From positions 1-31,010 of the forward strand of contig JARQWU010000109.1 of NCBI GenBank assembly GCA_040182905.1: a DNA stretch of 31,010 nt. The letters are read 5' to 3'. The notes below the pieces were generated by a model. The model worked only from the letters and a program-made list of their open reading frames with translations, ran no database searches and was not told where the DNA came from. A program made the position numbers and the translations under genes. Shown piece after piece: positions 18,522 to 27,900 of the stretch. Positions within the stretch are counted from its first letter, which is position 1; each line of letters opens with the position of its first letter. The stretch comes from Barthelona sp. PAP020 (lineage: Eukaryota; Metamonada: BaSk clade).

Positions 18522-19045
18522 TTAGGCTTCCATAACTTCAGTAGCACGAGGAACAGATTCAACCTTTTCAATTAAACTCATTTCAATGTGACAAGGATGA
18601 GAAAGGTTGGGAGTAATACGACCATGAGCACGATAATCATGACGACGACCCTTACGGGCAGCATTTACTTGAATGTGTTCAATAACAAGAGTATTGGGGT
18701 CTTTGTTTTGATGCTTGGCATTACCTTCACAATTTTTAAGCAAGTTAAGAAGATAGTGACAAGATTTTTCAGGCCAACGACCAGTAGATAAGTTATAAAC
18801 CTTAGCTTGAGCGTTACGACCAACACCACGGTTGAAACGACGGAAAGGAACACAACGCTTATGATCAATAACATCTTGTAAATATTTCATGGCGGCAGGA
18901 AGAGTCATTCCTTTAATAGTCTTGGCAGTTTCGCGAGTGTTCTTAAAAGAGCACTTGACATTATCTTGGCGTGCCTTAATGCCTGAATATTAGTTAACAT
19001 TTTCTCAATATACGTACAGTTGGTAATATTACGAGCGTATACCAT
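18522..19045 (-). CDS. RPL17: 60S ribosomal protein uL22 (L17), spliced
   Basis: Two exons, 19045-19018 and 18982-18522, encode 162 residues. Exon 1 gives MVYARNITN plus T; exon 2 continues GC, making Cys, then [25 protein letters not shown]. This matches the conserved [15 protein letters not shown] of human L17. The rest is typical: [47 protein letters not shown] and [13 protein letters not shown]. The protein lines the polypeptide exit tunnel of the large subunit. A 128-residue reading beginning at the internal MTLPAAM would lose the conserved N-terminus. An Inr-like TCACT (19069-19065) lies about 20 nt upstream. The divergent E1-like gene starts 107 bp away. Confidence 0.95.
18983..19017 (-). 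other. Spliceosomal intron, 35 nt, in uL22 gene
   Basis: On the minus strand the intron begins GTACGT at 19017 and ends ACTAATATTCAG at 18983. GTACGT fits the parabasalid consensus GYAYGT. The 12-base 3' end has the same layout as the known ACTAACACACAG motif of Trichomonas and Giardia introns (9 of 12 bases identical). It is phase 1. Removing it joins MVYARNITN to the conserved L17 N-terminus in frame. Confidence 0.9.
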
Positions 19046-19064
19046 TATAGATCCCAGAAACAAG

Positions 19065-19069
19065 AGTGA
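19065..19069 (-). promoter_or_regulatory. Inr-like TCACT before uL22 start
   Basis: TCACT fits TCAYW on the minus strand, about 20 nt before the uL22 ATG at 19045. It lies in the 107-bp divergent spacer shared with the E1-like gene. A short motif, so weak evidence alone. Confidence 0.3.
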
Positions 19070-19132
19070 AACAAAAAATAAAATTTTTTTTTCCACATAA
19101 AGTTTTGTAACTTTTTTTTCAATTTTTTTGCC

Positions 19133-19137
19133 TCATT
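19133..19137 (+). promoter_or_regulatory. Inr-like TCATT before the E1-like gene
   Basis: TCATT precedes an ATG (19139) that opens a four-codon upstream ORF. If the A at 19135 is the transcription start, the mRNA would carry that upstream ORF with a leader of only four bases. Confidence 0.3.
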
Positions 19138-19138
19138 C

Positions 19139-19153
19139 ATGTCAACTTTCTGA
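19139..19153 (+). promoter_or_regulatory. Four-codon upstream ORF overlapping the E1-like start (TGATG)
   Basis: ATG TCA ACT TTC TGA reads from 19139; its stop TGA (19151-19153) shares one base with the main ATG (19153-19155). If transcribed, this minimal upstream ORF could lower translation or feed reinitiation at the main start. Alternatively transcription begins after 19139 and the element is irrelevant. Confidence 0.3.
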
Positions 19154-19860
19154 TGTCCCGTTATGAAAGACAACTATTATTGGATGATTTTAATGAATCA
19201 GATCAAACAAAAATTTATAATTCTTCAGTTTTAATTGTTGGTGCTGGGGGTTTGGGCTCTGCTTTATTGCCTTTGTTGGTTGGCATGGGTGTTGGTAAGC
19301 TCTATATATTTGATTTTGACGTTGTATCTATTTCAAACTTACATCGACAGTTGTTATATCGAGAGATTGATGAAAATAAATTTAAAGTCGAAATTGCTGT
19401 TGACAGTTTGAGAAAATTAAATAGGGATTGTGAAATTTATGGATTTACTGAGCATTTTAGTGAAGAGAGATTCCATTCTATTTCAAAAATTGATTTATTA
19501 GTCAGTTGTGTTGACAATCATGATGCAAGAGCTCTTTTGAATTCAATATCTTTAAAAAATAAGATTCCTTTTCTTGATGGATCTGTTAAGGGATATCAAG
19601 GACTTGTCACTCTGTTCAATTTAAAACCCACTTCTCCTTGTTATATGTGTGTTGGTACACCAACTAAAGGGACTGTTCCCGCAATATTTCCGCCTATCGT
19701 ATCAATCATTGGTTCAGTTCAAGCAAAATGTTGTATTGATTACTTAATTGGCAAAGAAATTGATGATAGCAGTGTTTTTGTTGATATTAAAAATGGATTT
19801 GTGTCTCGTAAATTCAACAGAGGAAAAAATAAAAAATGTGAATGTTGTAATTGTGAATAA
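19153..19860 (+). CDS. ThiF/MoeB/HesA-family E1-like adenylyltransferase
   Basis: 235 residues. The family activates the C-terminal glycine of a ubiquitin-like sulfur carrier with ATP. Seen here: RYERQLLL at the N-terminus, nucleotide loop GAGGLGS (30-36), acidic FDFDVV (53-58), SNLHRQ (61-66) and SCVDNHDAR (118-126). Zinc ligands CYMC (163-166) and CECC (229-232) form the usual paired CxxC. There is no rhodanese domain, which Uba4/MOCS3 carry. The cysteine seen in MoeB (VEAG region) appears to be Gly173 here (KGTVPAIFPP), so sulfur may be added by another route. The likely role is tRNA thiolation through Urm1, or thiamin/molybdopterin-type sulfur transfer; I cannot choose among them. Intronless. 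Confidence 0.85.
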   Translation: MSRYERQLLLDDFNESDQTKIYNSSVLIVGAGGLGSALLPLLVGMGVGKLYIFDFDVVSISNLHRQLLYREIDENKFKVEIAVDSLRKLNRDCEIYGFTEHFSEERFHSISKIDLLVSCVDNHDARALLNSISLKNKIPFLDGSVKGYQGLVTLFNLKPTSPCYMCVGTPTKGTVPAIFPPIVSIIGSVQAKCCIDYLIGKEIDDSSVFVDIKNGFVSRKFNRGKNKKCECCNCE

Positions 19861-20183
19861 GTATGATAAATTGTGTTGTGTCTTTTGTTTTTTGAAGAAG
19901 TCGACAATGCTCTGCGAAATACCAAGGTTGATGAAAAGATAAATATTATTATTGACATTTAAGATGATATTCTTGACCTTCAATTGGGCTTCTTTTCAAA
20001 TTTTCACAATTGGAGTAATGTCTTGTTTAATAATACCAATTAAATAGCTTCAAATAGTTGAAAGAAATATTTTTTATTGGATGTGAATTAAACTTCAAAA
20101 AGCTTGAAAACAAAGAAAAAAAGACTATAATATTTATTTCGTTAAAAATAGATTCCAAAATAAAACTAAAAAAAAAACTGCCC
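19861..20183. other. Convergent intergenic region, 323 bp
   Basis: Spacer between the 3' ends of the E1-like and serine dehydratase genes. AT-rich; contains several TAAA motifs and poly-A/T stretches that could serve 3' end formation on both strands. No gene or RNA was recognised; the small frames running into it are shadows of flanking genes. Confidence 0.45.
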
Positions 20184-21710
20184 TCATTCTTCATTTTCAT
20201 CATCAACAATTTCTGAATGGCCCGTATATAAAGCATCTTCCTTCATTTTTTGAATTTGTTCATCTAAGTTATAGAACAACGCCAAGCCACCTTGAGAAGT
20301 TTCTCTATATTTCTTGTTCATATCCAATCCAGTAATTTTCATGGTAAGAACAACTTCATCAAAAGAAATTACGGATTGATCTTCAGTGAGAAAAACGTAA
20401 CTGGCAATATCCAAGGCACGTGTAGCGAAAACAGCATTTCTTTGAATACAGGGAACTTGAACCAATTCCTGAACAGGATCACATGACAATCCCAATGAAT
20501 GCTCCATTGCAATCTCAGCCGCTCTAATGCTTTGTTCAATTGACCCTCCAAACAAATAAGTAGCAGCTCCAGCAGCCATCGAGCATGCAACACCAATTTC
20601 TGCCTGACATCCAGCTTCAGCACCACTGATAGATGCATTTGTTTTGAATATGTTTCCAATAATACCAGCAACAGCCAAAGCACGAATAATGTCATCATCA
20701 CAACATTCATACTCTTCCTTGCAATATCTAAGAACAGCTGGAATAACACCACAAGCTCCACAAGTAGGTGCAGTAACAATATTAACATTTCCGGAAGCAT
20801 TTTGTTCTGCAACAGCCGTTGCATATGCAAAAACAACACCACTTTTTGTCGGGGCACGTAAAGATCGTCTATACATCATTTGAGCTCTTCTTTTAAGTTT
20901 CAAAACACCTGGTAAACGACCACTTATGTTCAATCCAGTTTCAATGGCTTCAGACATTGTCTGCCAAATATCACTCAAAATATCGTGAATATTATGATTC
21001 TTTTCCCTCTTTTCGAAATATTTCTCTTCAAAAAAACACACGTATTCATATAGATCCATATTCTTTGAATTACAATAATCTAAAATGTCTCGCATCGAAA
21101 CATGTGGATAACATATGTAAAATTCATCCTTTGGCTTTACACGAGTTCCTAACTCTGTAGTGCCTGCTGTAATAGAAGGAATAAAAAGAGATCCTCCACC
21201 AATAGAATAAACTTCTTGAGATCCTAAAAGAACATCACCCTTGAATGCATGAAATAATATCCCATTTGGATGGATTGGAAGTTCATCATCAGGTTTCCAA
21301 ATAATCTCACAATCCAAAGGTTTTAATGCACGAATAATAGAAACATCCGTCAAATGGCCTCTACCTGTTAAAGCTAAACTACCATACAACTCAACTTTGA
21401 AAGAAGTAGCATCAGGAAATGTCTCAATCATCTTTTTAGATGCTCTATGAGGTCCAATTGTATGTGAAGAAGATGGACCCATGCCAATTCTGAACAATTT
21501 GGTCAAAGATTCCATTCCATTTTGTTTGTTTCGAAATGGATAGCTTAAACCCTCAATACCATTAATTTTGTCAATAAATATTTCTTGATTGTTACCTATT
21601 TTGGAACGTAAAACTCTTCCGGATGGTAATTTAATTGAAGTGCCTGTGACACATTTCGAACAATTTTTTAATTGCTCTTGTGTGTCTTCTATTTCAAAAG
21701 AAATTGGCAT
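20184..21710 (-). CDS. sdaA: L-serine dehydratase, iron-sulfur type, single chain
   Basis: 508 residues, fused beta (about 66-215) and alpha (about 240-470) domains as in type 2 bacterial SdaA. It deaminates L-serine to pyruvate and ammonia using a [4Fe-4S] cluster instead of PLP. Motifs: RIGMGPSSSHT (74-84), TGRGHLTD, SIGGG, APTCGACG (314-321), SGAEAGCQAEIGVACSMAA (362-380) and LGLSCDPV..LVQVPCIQRNA (407-426). The three cluster cysteines 368, 410 and 421 have the spacing of Legionella C343/C385/C396. The family's C-terminal cysteine, described as the fourth ligand, is missing; after KYRETSQGGLA the chain ends in a 33-residue acidic extension without Cys. A bacterial origin of the family in anaerobic protists is likely. 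Its neighbours are unrelated. Confidence 0.95.
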   Translation of the reverse strand: MPISFEIEDTQEQLKNCSKCVTGTSIKLPSGRVLRSKIGNNQEIFIDKINGIEGLSYPFRNKQNGMESLTKLFRIGMGPSSSHTIGPHRASKKMIETFPDATSFKVELYGSLALTGRGHLTDVSIIRALKPLDCEIIWKPDDELPIHPNGILFHAFKGDVLLGSQEVYSIGGGSLFIPSITAGTTELGTRVKPKDEFYICYPHVSMRDILDYCNSKNMDLYEYVCFFEEKYFEKREKNHNIHDILSDIWQTMSEAIETGLNISGRLPGVLKLKRRAQMMYRRSLRAPTKSGVVFAYATAVAEQNASGNVNIVTAPTCGACGVIPAVLRYCKEEYECCDDDIIRALAVAGIIGNIFKTNASISGAEAGCQAEIGVACSMAAGAATYLFGGSIEQSIRAAEIAMEHSLGLSCDPVQELVQVPCIQRNAVFATRALDIASYVFLTEDQSVISFDEVVLTMKITGLDMNKKYRETSQGGLALFYNLDEQIQKMKEDALYTGHSEIVDDENEE

Positions 21711-21919
21711 TTAGAAAATGCCCAACGGTTTCATGAACTTTCTGAGATCTCAAAAAGAGATTGAGAAGATAACTTGTTCTTCCTTCAGATCCAATCAATT
21801 TTTTTTGTTTTATTAAAGTTTAGACACTACTTTGACTCTTTAAATCATAAAAATAAATAAAAATGAAAAGAATTCAAATTTTTTTTTAATTTTTGAAACT
21901 TGGAAGGAGATTAAAAAGT
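21711..21919. promoter_or_regulatory. Divergent spacer between serine dehydratase and kelch/coiled-coil gene
   Basis: 209 bp between divergent starts. It contains a T-rich tract near 21880-21890. A non-ATG codon at 21893 is in frame with the kelch protein, but the first ATG is at 21920. No convincing TCAYW element lies close to either start. No further gene is present. Confidence 0.35.
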
Positions 21920-24900
21920 ATGATAGCAACACCTTCTAAGAGTCGAACATATTTATCAACACCTTCTTTAATATCAAAAGGGTCCAATTCTGGAAGAAAT
22001 TTAAATTGGCAAAGAATTGACAGTATTGGAACAAAACCTTCACGTAGATATGGACATTCATGTTGTTCTTTTGATAAAGGGATGCTAATTTTTGGAGGAT
22101 TTGCAGATCCCAATTATTTGAATGATTTATGGTTATATCATGTTGAAGAGAACAAATGGTTTAACATTGAAATTGAAGGAATTTGTCCGAAACCAAGAAA
22201 AGAACATGTTTCATTTGTTTATAATGAATATTTATATGTTTTTGGTGGTGAGTTAGATAAAGTTTGTTTTAATGATATGTGGAGATTAAATTTAGAAGAG
22301 TTGAAATGGGAAGAGGTGAAATATGAATCTTTAGAAGTTCCCATTCCATTATTTGGACATAGGGTCATTTTTTTCCATGATTCTATGTTTTTGTTTGGTG
22401 GTATTAACATTAATAACACTGACATTGCATTCAATGATGAAGTTTGGAAATTTGATATGAAAGAAAATTATTGGACAAAGTTAGAGATTGAAGGTAGTAT
22501 ACCTGGTCGATATGGTCATTCGTTTGTTGCTGTCCGTGGGAGAGTTTTTGTTTTTGGAGGTCGAGGAATGAAATCTAAGCTTAATGATTTATGGGAATTG
22601 GATTTGGGCTATTCAAAATGGAAAAAAATCGATGTATCTGGACCTACCAGTAGGTTTCAGCATTTAACTTTTGTTACGAAAAATTCAGAATCTTTTTATA
22701 TTCAAGGTGGACAATCTAAACGGGGATTGAATGATCTTTGGCGATTTGATATTTCAAATCAACAATGGTTAAGGTGTGACAATCCTTCTACTGCTAGACT
22801 TCAAATAAAAGAGAACACATTGACTCCTGGTGGTAGATATTTACATTCTGGATGTATTCTTGAACATAATGGTCTAACTGAGTTGTATTTTTATTCTGGA
22901 ACAAAAGATGGTAAAGTTAATTATGATGATTTATGGGCAGTTGCTTTAAATGATAACTTAAATGAATTGCTGTCTCCTGAAGATGAAATGAATGCTGAAA
23001 TGACCGATATGAAAATCAATGATATAATTATAAAGCTATACGAGGATTATGCGTTCTCTTCTACTTTAAATGACATAGTTCAAGCAAAGATTGGTGAATT
23101 TAGTGATGACATTCGGGATATGGTGAATGAGCACAATGAGATCAATGCAAAAGAAAGATTTGAATTGGAGAAATTAATGAGAGTTGTGGAAACAAAGCTT
23201 TTTGCCTTGAAAGCTGACCATTCAAAGAAAATTATTGATTCTCAAACGTTTTTAGAAGATAAAATTGCTATGACTGTGGAAGATATTCAAAAGGATTTGA
23301 AAGAATGCGAGGAGAGAGGTGAAGTTAATAATCAAAAGCTGAGTGAACAATTAGTTCAATTAAATGACTTGTTAGAGTGTAGAACAACTGAAATTAATGC
23401 CAATATCTTTCATCGTTGGTTGGTTTTGAAGCAATCGATCAGTAATAATGTTGAAAGGACACATAATAATGAGAAACACATTTTTGGTTTGACTGAAGAG
23501 TTAGAATTGTTAAATCAAGGGTTAAAGAAGACAAGTGTTGAGTTTTTCAGAAGAGTTGATGAGGTTCAAAGTACTTTTGTTGAAAAAATTGATGATATTG
23601 AAGAAAATCATCGAGTTCAAATTGATCAAATGAAAGAAGAAGAAAATATTCAAACTAATGAATTGACCAAGAAAATTGATGAAGTTCACAAAACATTGGT
23701 TGATCAAATTGATGATGTTAACCAAGCAAACCTTGCCAAAATTGATAATGTTGAGGAAAAACAAAATATTCAAACTAATGAATTGACCAAGAAAATTGAT
23801 GAAGTTCACAAAACATTGGTTGATCAAATTGATGATGTTAATCAAGCAAACCTTGCCAAAATTGATAATCTTGAAGAAAAACAAAATATTCAAGCTGATG
23901 AATTAACCAAGAAAATTGATGAAGTTCACAAAACATTGGTTGATCAAATTGATGATGTTAACCAAGCAAACCTTGCCAAAATTGATAATCTTGAAGAAAA
24001 ACAAAATATTCAAGCTGATGAATTAACCAAGAAAATTGATGAAGTTCACAACACTTTGTCAGATCAAATTGATGATGTTAATCAAGCAAACCTTGCCAAA
24101 ATCACTGAGATGCAAGAAGAATATCAATTTGAAAATTTAAAAATATTGGTACAATTTAATGAAATGAAACAAGAACAACGACGTTCCATGAATGAACTTG
24201 AAGATGAACAAACAGATGTTAAAAAAAGATTAAATCAATCAATTGAATTAATGAAAGAAGAAGAAAAGAAAATTGAAGAAATTAATAAAAAATTCAATGT
24301 TGTTACGAAAGAATTGGAAGAGAACATTATCAACAAAATTGAGAATAGTTCTAATGAAAACAAATGGTATATTGATGAGATAAAAACACATTTAGAAGGA
24401 GAAACATCTAAGAATTTCAATGAATTATCCGAAACTGTTGCCAAATTGAATGATAATTTATTTGTTAGTAATTCAGCAAATCTTGATTTTTTTGATAAAT
24501 TGAATGATAGAACATTGGAAAATTCCAGCAAGATAAAAAAAATTGCCAAATTTTATGTCAGTAAATTTACTGATTTGGAAGGATCGTATGAACAAAGATT
24601 TCAAACAATCATTGCCTTTTCAAAACAATTTCGTAAAGATTTAAGTGAAACAAATGAAAATTTACTTATAAAGTTCAAAAATTTACAAAAGTTCATTGAT
24701 AATAATGAAGAATCATTTGATAAACGTTTTGATACTTTTGGAAGTAAATTCAAAAAATTTGAATCAAAAGTTAGTCTTGTTATAAAGAATATTGGATATA
24801 TTAATGAGAGGATTGATGAATTGGAGCGAATCTTATTGTTGAAATTCAATGAGATTGAAGAAGATTTAATTGAACGTTTTGAAGAGTTGGAAGAAAATTT

Positions 24901-27900
24901 TGAAGAACAATTAAGTATTATTGAAGTATCTTTAACAAATAGATTAAACAAAATTGAAAGAAATTTTGAAGAAATTGTTGAAAATAATGATAAACAAGAA
25001 AGGAATTTGAAAGAAGAAATGGAAGGACAATTTATCATTTTGAAAGAAGAAAATAAAGATGTGATTAGAAATTTTGAAGATTTACAAGATCAATTTAAGA
25101 GTTTGAAAGAATATAACAATGAAATTTTTAAAGAAGTAACGATTGATTTTGAAAAGAAAGTTGAAAATATTGAAGAACCAATTCGAAAAGAGTTAACAAA
25201 TCATAAATTATTGTTTGATGAATTAAAAGGACACAATGAAGAATATAAGATGAAGAATGAAGAATATAAAGAAAAATTGGATCTTTTATCTGATCAAATG
25301 ATTGAAATTAATGAAAAGTTTGATGAGATTTCCGCAAAGGTTGCTGATTTTGCTGAAGCTAATGAACAAAATCTTCTTAATATTGATGATGAAGAAAATT
25401 TTGATCAATTAACAGAAGAAACTATGTCTTTAACTAATGAACCTTCTTCTTCAAACATTAATACTTTTGAAGTTATTAAACAAGAGATGGATAGTATATT
25501 TACTGAATTTGTACATTCCGTTGATTCAAAAGTTGATCAATTCAAAGAAGATTATGATTTCAACATGAATAATTTGAAATCAATGAAAGATGAAATCAAT
25601 GAGAGCTTAGAACTTTCGATTCAAAAGAAAAATGCTAGATTGCTTGAACTACAACAAAAAGTTGAGAGTCTCAATGAATCTATCTTTGATATCAAAGAAA
25701 ATTCAGCAATAAATGAGATGAATGAACAGAAATTTACCAATATCGACACTGAAATCAAAGAATTGAACAAAAAAATTGAAGATTTGACTAAATTAGTTGA
25801 AAAATTGAATGAAATAGATACTAATTTGAATAGTTTGTCTTTTAATTTGATTACTTATGAAGAAGATAAGATTAAGAGAAAAATATTTGAAGATGAAACT
25901 CAAGAACAATTGAAAACACTAGAAAATAATGTTCATGTCGATGTTGATAGAAATGTTGAAGAAGTTAGACAGAAGTTGACAAATCTTGAACAAGAAATGA
26001 AAATCAATGATGAAAAAGATGAATTAATTGAAAAGAATGTTGAAGAAGTTAGACAGAAGTTGACAAATCTTGAACAAGAAATGAAAATCAATGATGAAAA
26101 GGATGAATTAATTGAAAAGAATGTTGAAGAAGTTAGACAGAAGTTGACAAATCTTGAACAAGAAATGAAAATCAATGATGAAAAGGATGAATTAGTTGAA
26201 AAGAATGTTGAAGAAGTTAGACAGAAGTTGACAAATTTTGAACAAGAAATGAAAATCAATGATGAAAAAGATGAATTAATTGAAAAGAATGTTGAAGAAG
26301 TTAGACAGAAGTTGACAAATCTTGAACAAGAAATGAAAATCAATGATGAAAAGGATGAATTAATTGAAAAGAACGTTGAAAGTTTGAATGAAACTACTGA
26401 CAAATTAAATCAACAAATTCGTAACATTCACATAAATTTGGACAATAGTAACACACAATTCCAGAACATTGATAACGAATTTGTAAATATTAAAGAAATG
26501 CATAAAATTAGTGCAAATGAATTGATGAATGAGAACAATCGTCTTGAAACAGTTATTGCTGCTCTAGATAGCAAGTTAGAAAATGTTTTAAAGTATGTGG
26601 AGACATTGGAAAACTCTTTCACTGCAAGTCAATTGAAACACATGACGGAAATGCAAGAGATCAATGAACAAAATTTTAAAATGCAAGAATCACATACCAA
26701 TCAGATAAACAGTATTGAAAATAAAATGGATGAATTAATTGCCCGTTTGGATGAAAAAACTGAGAAATTGAAAAAGATTGAAGATTTTTATGTTAGTATT
26801 GAAACATATGAAAGTACTGTCCAACAATTAGAAGCAGTTATTAAACAACAAAACAAAATGATTGATGATTTTACCAAAATGAGCGAAAAAGTTGTAACTG
26901 CTGAAGATCTTTATTCTGAAAGCATGGAAAAAGTTGAGAAAAGATTGAAGAATGTTGAGGAAGATAATGCGTCAACTGAAGAAGAACTGACAAAGCTTGA
27001 AGAAAATTCAATTCAATTGAAGAAAAATGCTGAAGAATTAGGTTCTACCCTTCATGAAGGATTGACAAATGTATACAGTGCAGTAAATAACTGCGTTGAA
27101 AAGAATGAACATCTTTTGAAAATGAAAGAAATTTCGGAGAAACAAACCGAGTTAGAAGATGCTATTCAAAATAATTCGAATGATATTGCTGAGATAAAGA
27201 ATGTTAATATGAAGAATATTCAGGAAAAAATTGTCTTATTTGACAACAATTTCAAAGATGTCAACAAACAAATTGAAGAGCATAATCGAGAAGTGAACAC
27301 AAACGTCAATAACATTAAAGCAAACGTTAACGATTTGATTGAACAAGTTGAAGAAATGACCGACCGTGAAAATAATGGATTGACAAATATTCAAGGTGAA
27401 ATGGACATTGTTGGTACCAGAGTAGGTTTTGCTGAAGAACGTATTAAGAGATTAGAAAATGTTGATTCTCAAAATGTTGATGAATTCAAGCAAAAAATAA
27501 TACAGTTAGAAAGAGAGATTTACGGAGATTTTGTCTCTCAAGATTCACCATTCACTGCTCAGAACAAGGATCAAGATGTTTCAATGGCTTTGGATAAGAC
27601 CACATCAGATAAAGAGATTGTTGAAGTTACACAAGAACATGAAATAAACAATAATGATATTAAAAAAATGTCAATTTTGGAGATTTTAAACAATTTAGAA
27701 ATTTCATTGAACAAGCAAGAAATCAATCACAACAAATTATTTGAAATGAAAGCTGATGAAAATGAATTTAGAAAACTTCAAAACAGTTTGGAACTTACTG
27801 ATAAAAACATCATTTCCTTGCGTTTGAATCTTCAAGAACAATTAAAAGAGCTTGAAACAAGGAATTTAATTCAGTTAAGGAATTTTGAGCAATTGTACCA

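Noticed and set aside
18905-19096. 63-codon minus-strand ORF upstream of uL22 as a separate gene
   Set aside because: It runs out of frame across uL22 exon 1, the intron and the start of exon 2; the conserved L17 text explains the region better.
20369-20857. 162-codon minus-strand ORF inside the serine dehydratase gene
   Set aside because: It is an out-of-frame shadow of sdaA; the sdaA frame carries all conserved motifs.
25933-26403. 156-codon minus-strand ORF with Ser/Phe-rich repeats (and similar ones at 23522-23893, 24235-24549 and 24601-25038)
   Set aside because: These are mirrors of the E/K/N-rich coiled-coil coding strand; the repeats in them are the same tandem arrays.
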